64,000 nt of DNA from Paenibacillus sp. HWE-109 (GCF_022163125.1 NZ_CP091881.1:4216001-4280000), one strand, 5' to 3'; shown: positions 8,472-17,090, counted from the stretch's first letter. Notes: generated by a model not told the origin, from the letters alone. Numbers and translations are program-made.

Positions 8472-9137
8472 ATGTGGCTTGCCATTTCAAGATTTGAACA
8501 AGCTTACGAAGAATGGATGAATTTGAATATTGCTCAAGAAGAAAATCACCGAAGGAGGGAATTACTGGAGAAAGGACTCGGCCACGATACACAGGAATTT
8601 TTACGTTTGGTCTGGTATCCTGTTGTGCGGAACTTTAATGATTTGTATCCCGAATGGGAAGTGCGTGATTTCAACAACGGTTATCGATATCTGGATTTAG
8701 CTTATATGCCTGGCGGAGATGTAAAGGGAGGTATCGAGATACAAGGACATGGCCCCCACGCAAGGGACCTTGATGTTCGGCGTTTTAAGGACCTATGTTG
8801 GCGATATTGTTTACTGTCGCTTGATGAATGGATTTTCATTCCAATTGCCTATCTATCCATTACGGATGAAGCCAAGCGCTGCCAACAGCTTGTCCTTTCC
8901 TTCATCGGCAAGTTCATCGCGAGCGATGTGCCCAAGAATTTTGCCTGGCTTGAAGCTGAAACGATTCGTTATGCGAGAAGATCGCTTCGCCCGTTCAGTC
9001 CATCAGAGTTAGCCACCCATCTACGAATTACAGATCAGCATGCAAGGCGGATTCTTCACCATTTAGTGGAGCAGCAACTTTTATTTGTCGCCAGTGGCAG
9101 ACAACGATATCGTTCGTACGCATTACGAACTCAATAA
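8472..9137 (+). CDS. PD-(D/E)XK-like nuclease-fold protein with C-terminal winged helix
   Basis: A 221-residue protein of unclear function. The N-terminal half has YLDLAYMPGGDVKGGIEIQG followed by H-R-D-rich helices (GHGPHARDLDVRRFKDLCWR). This resembles the D...ExQ/K core of the PD-(D/E)XK or DUF559 nuclease fold, with Gln in the place of the usual last Lys. The C-terminal ~60 residues (FSPSELATHLRITDQHARRILHHLVEQQLLF) form a winged helix of the MarR/IclR style. The ATG at 8415 lies in a terminator-like hairpin, so 8472 (MWLAISRFEQ) is preferred although its ribosome site is close. It may be a DNA-binding regulator built on a nuclease fold; no partner gene is adjacent. Confidence 0.6.
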   Translation: MWLAISRFEQAYEEWMNLNIAQEENHRRRELLEKGLGHDTQEFLRLVWYPVVRNFNDLYPEWEVRDFNNGYRYLDLAYMPGGDVKGGIEIQGHGPHARDLDVRRFKDLCWRYCLLSLDEWIFIPIAYLSITDEAKRCQQLVLSFIGKFIASDVPKNFAWLEAETIRYARRSLRPFSPSELATHLRITDQHARRILHHLVEQQLLFVASGRQRYRSYALRTQ

Positions 9138-9291
9138 CTCTTATTTGCCCAAAAACAGCTATTTTTTTAAACTAATGAACTCAATCGGCGTTATGTCATA
9201 GTTATCAAGTGTTATTGGGTGCTTTTGCATGGAATAAAGCATCTGGAGTTCATTATATTTTCAAATCATCCAATTTCACTCATATAGAGAG

Positions 9292-9417
9292 TATACAGTT
9301 CGTTGGCGCCACAACAAGAGGAGCTCCTCTATACAGTTCGTTAGCGCCACAACAAGAGGAGCTCCTCTATACAAGCACCACAAAAAAAAGGAACACCCAA
9401 CAGTTCGTTGGTGCTCC
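9292..9417. repeat. 38-bp direct repeats with a GAGGAGCTCCTC palindrome
   Basis: Two tandem 38-bp units (beginning CAGTTCGTTGGCGCC at 9296 and with one change at 9334), each ending in the perfect palindrome GAGGAGCTCCTC. A third partial copy begins CAGTTCGTTGGTGC at 9401. They lie in the 9138-9431 spacer, which has no other recognisable content. Confidence 0.85.
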
Positions 9418-9431
9418 AGCTAGCTTCAACA

Positions 9432-9869
9432 TCATTCCTCGTCCATATCGCCATCAACATCATACGTGCATAGAAACCGCTCAACACCCGGATACTTTTC
9501 TCCTAAGCTGCGTATAACGAATCCAATGTTCCGATAGAATTGCACCGTATCTTCATCGGTTTCAGCCTCAATTCGCAGTGGATGCATCTCTTCAATAATT
9601 TCGAGGATGATGCCTCTCCCGAATCCCACGCCTCTGCTTTCTGGTTCTACAGCCAAATGGGCAATCGTCATCTCTTGCGCATCATTGATTCGAAAACCGA
9701 TAATTCCGACCATCACACCTTCGGATTCGTACCCATACAGCCACATATCTGACTTACTCTCATATTGTTCAATCGTTTGCACCAAATGATCCGGGTCAGG
9801 AAACACACTATAACTCAACATTTCTTGAATTTCGGGTTCTTGAATTTTGGATTTAACATCGATTAGCAT
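9432..9869 (-). CDS. GNAT-family N-acetyltransferase
   Basis: A 145-residue acetyltransferase. The acetyl-CoA binding motif is visible as AVEPESRGVGFGRGIILEI (R-G-x-G-x-G/A type), preceded by the strand IGFRINDAQEMTIAHL. The C-terminal part FYRNIGFVIRSLGE matches the last GNAT strands. The substrate is unknown. The ribosome site AAAGAGTGATG is modest. The gene is followed on the minus strand by the 38-bp repeat region and preceded by a HAD hydrolase gene 32 bases away, so the two may be co-transcribed. Confidence 0.88.
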   Translation of the reverse strand: MLIDVKSKIQEPEIQEMLSYSVFPDPDHLVQTIEQYESKSDMWLYGYESEGVMVGIIGFRINDAQEMTIAHLAVEPESRGVGFGRGIILEIIEEMHPLRIEAETDEDTVQFYRNIGFVIRSLGEKYPGVERFLCTYDVDGDMDEE

Positions 9870-9901
9870 CCATCATCACTCTTTCTCTTTAGCTTTTCAA
9901 T

Positions 9902-10552
9902 CTATACATAATCTAACAGACTCAACAACTTGTCAATGTGAGCGATCGGTTTCACTCCTTTATCGACCATCGAATTTCCCATCTTGCCATAGCTGATAAA
10001 TGGGATCTGTGCCTCCATGGACGCTCGGCCATCTATCCACGAGTCGCCGATCGATAGCCAGCCTTGGTCCGGAATATGAGGGAAATGCTGCTTTGCCGTT
10101 AGGTAACCTGATGGAGAGGGCTTCATAGCTGTCATCTGCTCCCTGCCGACGATATAATCAAAACGATTTTTAATTCCAGTTAGATCCAGTGCTCGTACTG
10201 CTGCCGCATGTGCATTGTTCGTTACAATAACCAATTTGTATCGACCATGCAAAGAGGCGATCAATTGTGCCGCACCGGCTTCCAGATCAGCTCCCTCCAT
10301 CCCTTGAAGCTCATGTTTTTCGGCTATGCGAAGTGCATCATCAAGCGTTTCCTTGCTGGCTCCGCGCTCTTGGACATAGGCAAGAAGGGTAGATGTCGTA
10401 TGCGTCTCCAGAGGAAATGAATCGGGTAAGTACCCCCTGTTTGCAAGAAAAAAAGCGATCTCTTCTTTCATTGCTTTAAAATGAATGCGAGACTCAAGCA
10501 GCGTATTATCCATATCAAAAATAAGTCCTTGTATCCCGATAAGTTTGTTCAT
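9902..10552 (-). CDS. HAD-superfamily hydrolase
   Basis: A 216-residue haloacid-dehalogenase-type phosphatase. The nucleophile motif I is LIFDMDNTLLES, motif II is LVIVTNN, and motif IV is GWLSIGDSWIDGRA. An alpha-helical cap follows motif I. The open frame reaches back to 10618, but GAGAGGAG sits directly before the ATG at 10552 (MNKLIGIQG), which gives the normal HAD N-terminus. It is probably a small-phosphoester phosphatase; the substrate is unknown. The stop is 32 bases before the GNAT gene. Confidence 0.88.
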   Translation of the reverse strand: MNKLIGIQGLIFDMDNTLLESRIHFKAMKEEIAFFLANRGYLPDSFPLETHTTSTLLAYVQERGASKETLDDALRIAEKHELQGMEGADLEAGAAQLIASLHGRYKLVIVTNNAHAAAVRALDLTGIKNRFDYIVGREQMTAMKPSPSGYLTAKQHFPHIPDQGWLSIGDSWIDGRASMEAQIPFISYGKMGNSMVDKGVKPIAHIDKLLSLLDYV

Positions 10553-10736
10553 TCGCACTCCTCTCTGTACTATGTGAAGTCTTAGTACAATTCGACAGGG
10601 AAAGACAAAAACCAACATTTACTGCTATATACAGTTGACTTAGCCGCCTACTATAATATAACAAAAAAGATTCTATTTTCACTACTGCGGGTACTGAAAC
10701 CAAAGATTTCATGATCCATCAATGAGAGGATAACCT

Positions 10737-11855
10737 ATGCAGCATTTGAATACTCATACATACAACTTAGCTATTGCCATTCTAGCCTTTATCCTAGTTC
10801 TAATCGCTTCGCTAACCAGCCTGAATTTAACGCGAAAAGTCGCCTCATCCACTGCGTGGCAACAAAAACTGTGGATTGCTAGCAGTGCTTTATCACTGGG
10901 TATCGGGATCTGGGCTATGCATTTTATATCACTACTTGCTTATCCCTTCCCGGCCGGATTGACTTATGATATCCAGACCGTCTTGATCTCTGTGTCCATT
11001 GCTGTCATAGGTGCTCTCATCGGTTTTTTTGTCATGTACCGCTCCAAACTGGTTATACCCAAATTAATAGTTGGCGGAACTTTCATGGGACTTAGCCTAT
11101 CCGGCATGCATTTCATTGAATTGGGGGCTTTAAATGACGTCGTAATCCACTACTTTCCTTTTCCCTTTATTTTATCCATTGTCCTCTCGGTAGGCGTTGC
11201 AATTATCGTTCTTTACTTATCTGCTATTCAAAATCAGACATTCATTTTCAGTGGTTTGATCATGAGTTCCTTGCTAATGTGTGTTCATTATGTGGGCATG
11301 TTGGCGGCAAATATTACATACTCGGAGAAACTCCCCTCACATATGCATTCCGTCTATGTCGATAAATTCGTTTTAGCTGTAATCGTTGCTTTTGGAACAA
11401 TCATCCTCTTGTGTATCAGTTTACTAAGCTCTCTCAAAACCGATCAAAAACTTTTTGAACAAATTGCTCTTCAGGCGTCTATTCTGACTTACAGCATGGA
11501 CTGCATCCTAATGTTTAACAGTCGTGGCTGGATTATTGAATTTAATCCAGCCGCTGAGGCTACCTTTGGTTATTCCCGCAAACATGCGCTTAGCCTAACT
11601 ATGCTTGATTTCTTGTTCCCTTTCAATCAGGACGGGAAAGCAGCGGCTTCGTTATATGGTCATCTTGCACGACAGGATGACAGTTTGATCGGCAAAAGAT
11701 TCGAAGTCACAGCCTACCGAGCTGATCGCAGTGAATTTCCCGCTGAAATGACGATTACGGGCTTTCAATACGAAGGTAAAACTGTCTATACCGCTTGTTT
11801 GAGAGATTTGAGCAAAAGCGAGCCGCGCACCATGCTGCAAGAAAAAGTTGGGTAA
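10737..11855 (+). CDS. MHYT-domain membrane sensor with C-terminal PAS domain
   Basis: A 372-residue membrane protein. About seven transmembrane segments in the first ~245 residues carry three MHYT-type motifs (WAMHFISLLAY, SGMHFIELGA, CVHYVGMLAA), a sensor thought to bind copper or a gas ligand. A PAS domain follows (residues ~255-360: ILTYSMDCILMFNSRGWIIEFNPAAEATFGYS). The protein then stops, without the GGDEF, EAL or kinase output domain that most MHYT proteins have. It could act through a partner or be a shortened version; there is no sign of a frameshift in the downstream bases. RBS GAGAGGAT is good. Confidence 0.85.
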   Translation: MQHLNTHTYNLAIAILAFILVLIASLTSLNLTRKVASSTAWQQKLWIASSALSLGIGIWAMHFISLLAYPFPAGLTYDIQTVLISVSIAVIGALIGFFVMYRSKLVIPKLIVGGTFMGLSLSGMHFIELGALNDVVIHYFPFPFILSIVLSVGVAIIVLYLSAIQNQTFIFSGLIMSSLLMCVHYVGMLAANITYSEKLPSHMHSVYVDKFVLAVIVAFGTIILLCISLLSSLKTDQKLFEQIALQASILTYSMDCILMFNSRGWIIEFNPAAEATFGYSRKHALSLTMLDFLFPFNQDGKAAASLYGHLARQDDSLIGKRFEVTAYRADRSEFPAEMTITGFQYEGKTVYTACLRDLSKSEPRTMLQEKVG

Positions 11856-11861
11856 TGAGGG

Positions 11862-11903
11862 AAGAGCCAGAAAAGCGGATTGCCGCTATACTGGCTCTTT
11901 TTT
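11862..11903. terminator. bidirectional terminator between the MHYT and MFS genes
   Basis: AAGAGCCAG/CTGGCTCTT arms with an inner AGCGG/CCGCT stem and T-run. It serves the converging sensor and exporter genes. Confidence 0.85.
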
Positions 11904-11917
11904 ATGCCGCAGATGTT

Positions 11918-13237
11918 CTATGCGGTTTGTTTATCCGTTGTGCGAATGGCAAAAGGAGTTGCAAAGGCTGCGATACTTACGATGAGTCCAAAAACGAACA
12001 TCCCATGAAACCCGCTATAAAAAGCATTCGAATGCGTTAGAATCGCCCCCATGATGGTTACGCTAATCGCAGTTCCGATATTTCTCGCGAACAACTGTAA
12101 AGACGTGGAAATCCCTTTTTGATTCGCCTCAACTAGCTGTTGAGCACCGATTGTAGAAACTGTGAAAATCAAACCAAAAGCGAGCCCCAGCAGCGTTAAG
12201 GCACCAAAGGAGTACCAGAATGAGGTGCTTTCCCGTATAAAAAACAACATGATAGCTGTTGCTACGAGCAGACAATTGCCGGCAATCAGAAGTGGCTTAT
12301 AGCCATAGCGCAGCACCCATTTCCCCGATGGGACAGCGACGGCCATCCAACCTATCGAAGTTCCCAAGAGTGCAATTCCGCTAATAAAAAGCGAGTGCCC
12401 TTGATTTTGCAGAAATAACGGCAAAAAGCTGGAGGTGCCGAACAAAGCCGCACAGCTTATGAAAGAACCTGCGATCATAATCGCAACCGGACGATTGCGC
12501 AAAATGTTTAATGGGACGATCGGGGCACTGTGCCTTTTCTCATAAAAAATAAAAGCAATCATCAGCAGCGCTCCAACCACGCCAAATATAAAATTATAAT
12601 GATCTACGGTTGTCGTTAATAAGAGCAGCGAAATACCTCCAGCAAATAAAATCGCACCGCCATAATCAACGACGGATTTCTTAGGCTGATACACTTCTTT
12701 ATAAGGTTGAAGAGCAATTAGCGAGACGATGCAAATCGGGATATTCACGAAAAAAATCCACCGCCAGCTTAGATAAGTTACAAAAAATGTGCCCAGAAGT
12801 GGCGCTAATACCGCTGACAATCCCCACATAGCCGTGAAAAAGGCCTGCACTTTGCCGCGCTGTTCTACGGGATAAATATCCCCCGCAATAATAGAGGGAA
12901 ACGGCATCATGACGCCTGCTCCAATCCCTTGAATCGCTCTGAAAATAATAAGCTGCAGCATGCTTTGCGACAAACCGCATAGGATGGATCCGCCTAAAAA
13001 CAAAATAATGCCAGCACCATAAATGCGTTTGCGTCCGAATAAATCAGATAATCTTCCCGCTAAAGGCGCTAGTACAGTAGATAAGACCATATATGAGGTG
13101 AATGCCCAGGCATACAAGTCATTTCCACCAATTTCTTTTACAATAATCGGCATTGTCGTGTTGGCAATTGTTGTATCCATTGAAGCCACCAACATGGCTA
13201 GAACAATGCTGACCATAACTGTCGTTCTATTACTCAT
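11918..13237 (-). CDS. MFS drug exporter, DHA2 (EmrB/QacA) type
   Basis: A 439-residue proton-coupled multidrug exporter of the major facilitator superfamily. It has the DHA2 N-terminal signature MDTTIANTTMPIIVKEIGG, motif A as GRLSDLFGRKRIYGAG, and motif C-like FRAIQGIGAGVMMPFPSIIAGDI in membrane helix 5. Hydrophobic segments suggest 12-14 spans. The frame opens at 13270, but AGGGAGAGGAG is placed for the ATG at 13237 (MSNRTTVMVS). It stands alone on the minus strand. Drug specificity cannot be read from the sequence. Confidence 0.9.
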   Translation of the reverse strand: MSNRTTVMVSIVLAMLVASMDTTIANTTMPIIVKEIGGNDLYAWAFTSYMVLSTVLAPLAGRLSDLFGRKRIYGAGIILFLGGSILCGLSQSMLQLIIFRAIQGIGAGVMMPFPSIIAGDIYPVEQRGKVQAFFTAMWGLSAVLAPLLGTFFVTYLSWRWIFFVNIPICIVSLIALQPYKEVYQPKKSVVDYGGAILFAGGISLLLLTTTVDHYNFIFGVVGALLMIAFIFYEKRHSAPIVPLNILRNRPVAIMIAGSFISCAALFGTSSFLPLFLQNQGHSLFISGIALLGTSIGWMAVAVPSGKWVLRYGYKPLLIAGNCLLVATAIMLFFIRESTSFWYSFGALTLLGLAFGLIFTVSTIGAQQLVEANQKGISTSLQLFARNIGTAISVTIMGAILTHSNAFYSGFHGMFVFGLIVSIAAFATPFAIRTTDKQTA

Positions 13238-13433
13238 AAGCACTCCTCTCCCTACTGTCGATTTCGTCACATCATCACATTGTACCTGATTCCGTGAATG
13301 AAGAACAGAAAGTTCGGGATATAAAAAGCTTATTCTAAGCTGTATTTAAAAATTTCTCTTTACATACTGCATTTCCATGTAATAAAATTAATCCAATTTG
13401 ATTAGTGGGTAATCGAAATGGGGACATGACAAC

Positions 13434-14198
13434 ATGACTTTAAGTGTATTACTTATGGGGGTATTCGTTGGTTTTTTGGTTGGTTTAACCGGTGTTGGCG
13501 GCGCTTCACTGTTGACCCCGATTCTGATTCTAATCGGCATTCATCCCTCTATCGCGGTTGGCACCGATCTGTTGTATAACTCGATCACGAAGCTTTTTGG
13601 GACGATACAGCATTGGCGGCAAAAAACGATTGATTTCAAATTGGTTAAAATGTTGGCCATGGGCAGTATTCCTGGCGTCATTCTTGCCGTTGTTTTTTTG
13701 AAATTATTCAATTCGTTCTTTGATAATCAAGAGGTCATCATCAAACATGCTCTCGGCTATGTTCTGATTTTGGTCGCGTTTGCCACCTTGTTTAAAGTTT
13801 TCTTTGGGCACAAGCTTAAAGAGAATCGCTGGCAGCTTAAGAGTTTGCAGGAAAAACGCGGCTTAACGATCACAATCGGGGCTGTTCTTGGATTCATCGT
13901 TGGGCTTACCTCTATAGGATCGGGTTCTTTGTATGCGATTGCAATGTTGTACTTTTTTCGCATGAATCCCGCACAGCTGGTTGGAACCGATATTGCTCAT
14001 GCTTTCTTCTTGGCGACAACAGCCGGAATCCTGCATGCCAGTATGGGAAATGTCAATTATATGCTTGTGCTGAACCTACTCATTGGTTCCATTCCCGGCG
14101 TCCTCATCGGCAGCATGTTGTCAATCAAAGCGCCAACCAATATCCTGCGGATGATTATTGCTAGCTTAGTTTTAATTAGCGGCCTTAAATTAATTTAA
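13434..14198 (+). CDS. TauE/SafE-family anion exporter
   Basis: A 254-residue membrane protein with about eight spans in two repeated halves. Each half begins with the family motif: GVFVGFLVGLTGVGGASLLTP at the N-terminus and GAVLGFIVGLTSIGSGSLYAI in the middle. These proteins export sulfite, sulfoacetate or related organic anions. No sulfur genes adjoin, so the substrate is open. The gene is monocistronic, with an upstream AT-rich promoter region and a strong terminator. Confidence 0.9.
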   Translation: MTLSVLLMGVFVGFLVGLTGVGGASLLTPILILIGIHPSIAVGTDLLYNSITKLFGTIQHWRQKTIDFKLVKMLAMGSIPGVILAVVFLKLFNSFFDNQEVIIKHALGYVLILVAFATLFKVFFGHKLKENRWQLKSLQEKRGLTITIGAVLGFIVGLTSIGSGSLYAIAMLYFFRMNPAQLVGTDIAHAFFLATTAGILHASMGNVNYMLVLNLLIGSIPGVLIGSMLSIKAPTNILRMIIASLVLISGLKLI

Positions 14199-14202
14199 AT
14201 TA

Positions 14203-14255
14203 CCAAAAAACCTGAGGTGCTGCTGGTCTCAACCAGTCTGGCCTCAGGTTTTTGG
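14203..14255. terminator. bidirectional terminator
   Basis: CCAAAAAACCTGAGG pairs with CCTCAGGTTTTTGG, with an inner CTGGT/ACCAG stem. It lies between the converging TauE-type gene and fetB. Confidence 0.85.
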
Positions 14256-14290
14256 CGTGTCGAACTTTACGATTCCCCGGGAAATACGCT

Positions 14291-15034
14291 CTATTTCAGC
14301 GTCATTTCACGAGTGAACCACAGCTTATAACTTAACATGCTTAATAAAATACTTGTGATGGCTGCTGCTGCCGTGAAAGCAAACAAAATTAAAATCTGAT
14401 AACGCACCGCTTCAATCGGATTGGCTCCTGCGATAATCATCCCGGTCATCATCCCCGGCAACTGAACCAAACCAACCGTCTTCATCCCGTCAATAGTCGG
14501 TATCATACTGGCCTTCACGGAGCGCTGCAAAGCTTGCTGAATGGCCTGACGAAGCGAAGATCCCAGAGCTAGCAGCGCCTCAATTTCTTCTTTGGAAGAA
14601 GCGATCTCACGATTCATTTGGTTTAAAAATAAGCCGCAAACAATCATGGAACTGCCGATTGTCATCCCGCTAATAGGAATTATGAATTGTGTTGTAGGTT
14701 GAATAATATGCAGCCCGAGCATCAACGACATCGTCAAAATTTCAGTTATGGCAATAGATGCTGCTATCCGCCAATGAATACCTTGCAAGCCCTCCGCTCG
14801 TTTGCCTGCATTATGAGTAGCTATAGCAATCATGATCGCGATCATAAGGAAGATAAGTGCCATATTCTCCGTTTGAAAAACAAAATGAAGCACATACCCG
14901 ATAAACAACATCTGCAAGGAACCGCGAATTGTTCCCATCGCGATGTCCTTTTCGAGCCCTAACTTCTGCCATTTGGATAAAGCGATTGTAATCATTACAA
15001 AGGTTAGTGTGAAACCAAGAGCTAATGTTGACAT
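14291..15034 (-). CDS. fetB: FetB/YbbM-type ABC permease
   Basis: A 247-residue membrane protein of the UPF0014/FetB family, the permease partner of FetA. It has seven or so hydrophobic segments. The conserved block SGMTIGSSMIVCGLFLNQM is followed by LALGSSLRQAIQQALQRSVKASMIPTIDGMKTVGLVQLPGMMTGMIIAGANPIEAVRYQI, which is the family hallmark. In Escherichia coli FetAB exports iron and helps resist peroxide stress; the same role here is inference. Its AGGAGGTG site lies inside the last codons of fetA, so translation is coupled. Confidence 0.9.
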   Translation of the reverse strand: MSTLALGFTLTFVMITIALSKWQKLGLEKDIAMGTIRGSLQMLFIGYVLHFVFQTENMALIFLMIAIMIAIATHNAGKRAEGLQGIHWRIAASIAITEILTMSLMLGLHIIQPTTQFIIPISGMTIGSSMIVCGLFLNQMNREIASSKEEIEALLALGSSLRQAIQQALQRSVKASMIPTIDGMKTVGLVQLPGMMTGMIIAGANPIEAVRYQILILFAFTAAAAITSILLSMLSYKLWFTREMTLK

Positions 15035-15040
15035 CCGAAA

Positions 15041-15757
15041 TTAGGCACCTCCTTCGTTAAGCATCGAATCACTTTTAACGAGAGCTTCTTCTTCATTGAC
15101 TTCTGTCAAAGCCCCGCCTTGCAAATGCCAATAGTGATTGCCTACCCGCCGAGCTTGCTGCGCCTCATGGGTCACCCAAATCAATGCCGTCCCTCTTTCT
15201 TCGTGCCATTTCATCAGTGTCGTTTCAACTGCTTGTTTGCTTTGCGCATCAAGCGCTGATGTCGCCTCGTCCAGCAACAGAAGATCGGAACCCAGCAGCA
15301 TAGATCTTACCAACTGCACACGCTGCTTCTGTCCACCTGATAAATCTGCTGCTTTCTGTGACCAGTCCAGATCTCCCAAACCTACTTGACCCATTAAATC
15401 TGCGGCCAAACGCTGATCAAAAGCGCGTTGATGGAGTTTGCTTACAATCGCCAGATTATCTGCAACCGTAATTGGCAGCATGGACGGCTGCTGCGGAACG
15501 TAGCAAACTTTCTTTCGCCATTCCGCAGGGTTCCAGTTTCCAGAATGTTTACCATGCAGTGTTATATGGCCCCCATCTTTACTTTCTAATGTGGCTAATA
15601 CGCGAAGCAACGTACTCTTTCCTTGACCGGATGGCCCGAGGATAATAATGCGATCCTGTGGCGATACTTGTGCACAAATTTGCTGAAATATTGGTGCAGA
15701 GCTGCCGTTTGGGTGTTTTTTATGTAAGTGTTCAATAACTAGAATGGGGGAAGACAG
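15041..15757 (-). CDS. fetA: FetA/YbbL-type ABC ATPase with an apparent CTG start
   Basis: A 238-residue ATPase partner of FetB. Walker A is GPSGQGKST, the signature is LSGGQKQR, Walker B is LLLLDEATSALD, and the switch His is in IWVTHEAQQA. No in-frame ATG, GTG or TTG exists upstream of Walker A. The reading frame from an in-frame TGA to the family N-terminus (SSPILVIEHLHKKHPNG) offers only CTG at 15757, which is preceded by AAGGAGTGA at a 9-base distance. The first ordinary start (TTG at 15610) would remove Walker A and give a useless protein. A one-base error in the C5 run nearby is the alternative. Confidence 0.8.
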   Translation of the reverse strand: MSSPILVIEHLHKKHPNGSSAPIFQQICAQVSPQDRIIILGPSGQGKSTLLRVLATLESKDGGHITLHGKHSGNWNPAEWRKKVCYVPQQPSMLPITVADNLAIVSKLHQRAFDQRLAADLMGQVGLGDLDWSQKAADLSGGQKQRVQLVRSMLLGSDLLLLDEATSALDAQSKQAVETTLMKWHEERGTALIWVTHEAQQARRVGNHYWHLQGGALTEVNEEEALVKSDSMLNEGGA

Positions 15758-15931
15758 AACTGCTCACTCCTTCATTTTGTCATAGTCTATGTTTTCTAAG
15801 TATAGCACAGCCTAATTCAATAGAGATGCTTGCCCATTTTCAGCTAAATCGGGTTTATACCTAAACCATAAGACCTTATCTTGTCATACGTTGTGATAAC
15901 ACCTAAAGTGACCATAAAGGAGCTACTTCAT

Positions 15932-16333
15932 ATGCAGCGTCTTATGTGTAAAGGGAAGATCCATCGTGCGACAGTGACGGAAGCCGACCTGAATTATGTG
16001 GGAAGTATTACCATCGATCTTTTGCTGATGCGTAAAGCCCATATTTTACCCTATGAAATGGTTCAAATTACTAGTCTTCGCAATGCCACCCGTTGGAAAA
16101 CATACGCAATTCCTGCACCTGAAGGAAGCGGGAAAATCGGCTTGAATGGCCCTCCTGCTCATCTGTTTGCTCCTGGTGATCTTGTCATCATCCTTAGCAT
16201 GGGGCTCTTGGACGATTCTGAAATCAGTTTACTGAAACCACAGGTCGTTTTTGTGGATGATCATAATCAACTGGTCCGTGTGGAGGAACATGATATCGTT
16301 ATTGCAGAGCAGGAAGTGAAGCCCTATGAGTAA
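15932..16333 (+). CDS. panD: aspartate 1-decarboxylase proenzyme
   Basis: A 133-residue pyruvoyl enzyme that makes beta-alanine from L-aspartate for pantothenate and coenzyme A. Lys9 is in CKGKIHRATVTEA. The self-cleavage site Gly24-Ser25 is in NYVGSITID, and Ser25 becomes the pyruvoyl group. Tyr58 (RWKTYAI) and the TGKIGLNGPPAH-like loop (GSGKIGLNGPPAH) are present. The frame opens at 15881, but AAAGGAG and the family N-terminus mark the ATG at 15932. panB and panC are not in the window. Its end overlaps the next gene by 8 bases. Confidence 0.95.
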   Translation: MQRLMCKGKIHRATVTEADLNYVGSITIDLLLMRKAHILPYEMVQITSLRNATRWKTYAIPAPEGSGKIGLNGPPAHLFAPGDLVIILSMGLLDDSEISLLKPQVVFVDDHNQLVRVEEHDIVIAEQEVKPYE

Positions 16334-17090
16334 ATTAAGCACAAGCAAATGGACTAAATATAAAATTCTTCGAAAGTCGTCTAAACTTAGCGTATACCTC
16401 CCGGAAACAGCTTGGCTGAAAGAGAAGTCCTTCTGGCGCATGCTTACAAAATACGGCCAAATCATCGTCAAGCCGACAGGCAGTTATGGCGGGAATGGTG
16501 TTATTCGGATTAAACAGACGGACGACAACGCTTACGAGGTACAAAATGGAGCCAAAAAGAAGCTGTATACCGAACGGTCCGCACTATCGGCTTCCTTTCG
16601 TAAAAAGATCAGCAAAAACTTCATCGTTCAGCAGCGCGTTCCGCTAGCTACAGCGAATGGTCGCCCTTTCGATCTCAGGGTAATGGTCCAGCGCCGCCGC
16701 AATACGCCTTGGCAAGTCACAGGGAAACTAGCCAAAGTAGCTGGTTCTGGGTTTATCGTCACCAACATTCGACTCAGCGGCGGCAAAGTTGTCACTGTTG
16801 AAAACGCGCTTAAACAATCGGAACTTAGCTTCATGAACGCCAAGAAACTTCTCGCACAGCTCGACAAAGTTGCCTTATTAGCTGCCGAACAATTAAGTCC
16901 GTCGTATCGTTGGGTGGATACGATGGGGATCGATATGGCTTTTGATAAGAAAGGTAACATTTGGATTATTGAAGTCAATTTTGCACCGATGCTGGAATTG
17001 TTTTTGAAATTGAAAGATAAGTCGATGTTTCGTCAAATCAAGTCTTTTCAACGTTTTCCTGCTGAGAACAGTGAGGGGGCCCGGAGATGA
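16326..17090 (+). CDS. YheC/YheD-family ATP-grasp protein, spore-coat associated
   Basis: A 254-residue ATP-grasp protein of the YheC/YheD family, which in Bacillus is associated with the endospore coat. It starts with a short WTKYKIL segment. Nucleotide-binding parts follow: YGQIIVKPTGSYGGNGVIRI, then FIVQQRVPLATANGRPFDLRVMVQR, and the metal-binding end IDMAFDKKGNIWIIEVNFAPML. The peptide or polymer it extends is unknown. Eight bases overlap panD upstream and four overlap the threonine synthase-like gene downstream, so the three form one operon. Confidence 0.85.
   Translation: MSKLSTSKWTKYKILRKSSKLSVYLPETAWLKEKSFWRMLTKYGQIIVKPTGSYGGNGVIRIKQTDDNAYEVQNGAKKKLYTERSALSASFRKKISKNFIVQQRVPLATANGRPFDLRVMVQRRRNTPWQVTGKLAKVAGSGFIVTNIRLSGGKVVTVENALKQSELSFMNAKKLLAQLDKVALLAAEQLSPSYRWVDTMGIDMAFDKKGNIWIIEVNFAPMLELFLKLKDKSMFRQIKSFQRFPAENSEGARR

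Noticed and set aside
9292..9417. 38-bp repeats as a CRISPR remnant
   Set aside because: Copies are back to back with no spacers and lie far from any cas-like gene.
13434..14198. TauE-type gene as part of a taurine or sulfite operon
   Set aside because: It is monocistronic between two unrelated genes; no sulfur-metabolism gene adjoins it.
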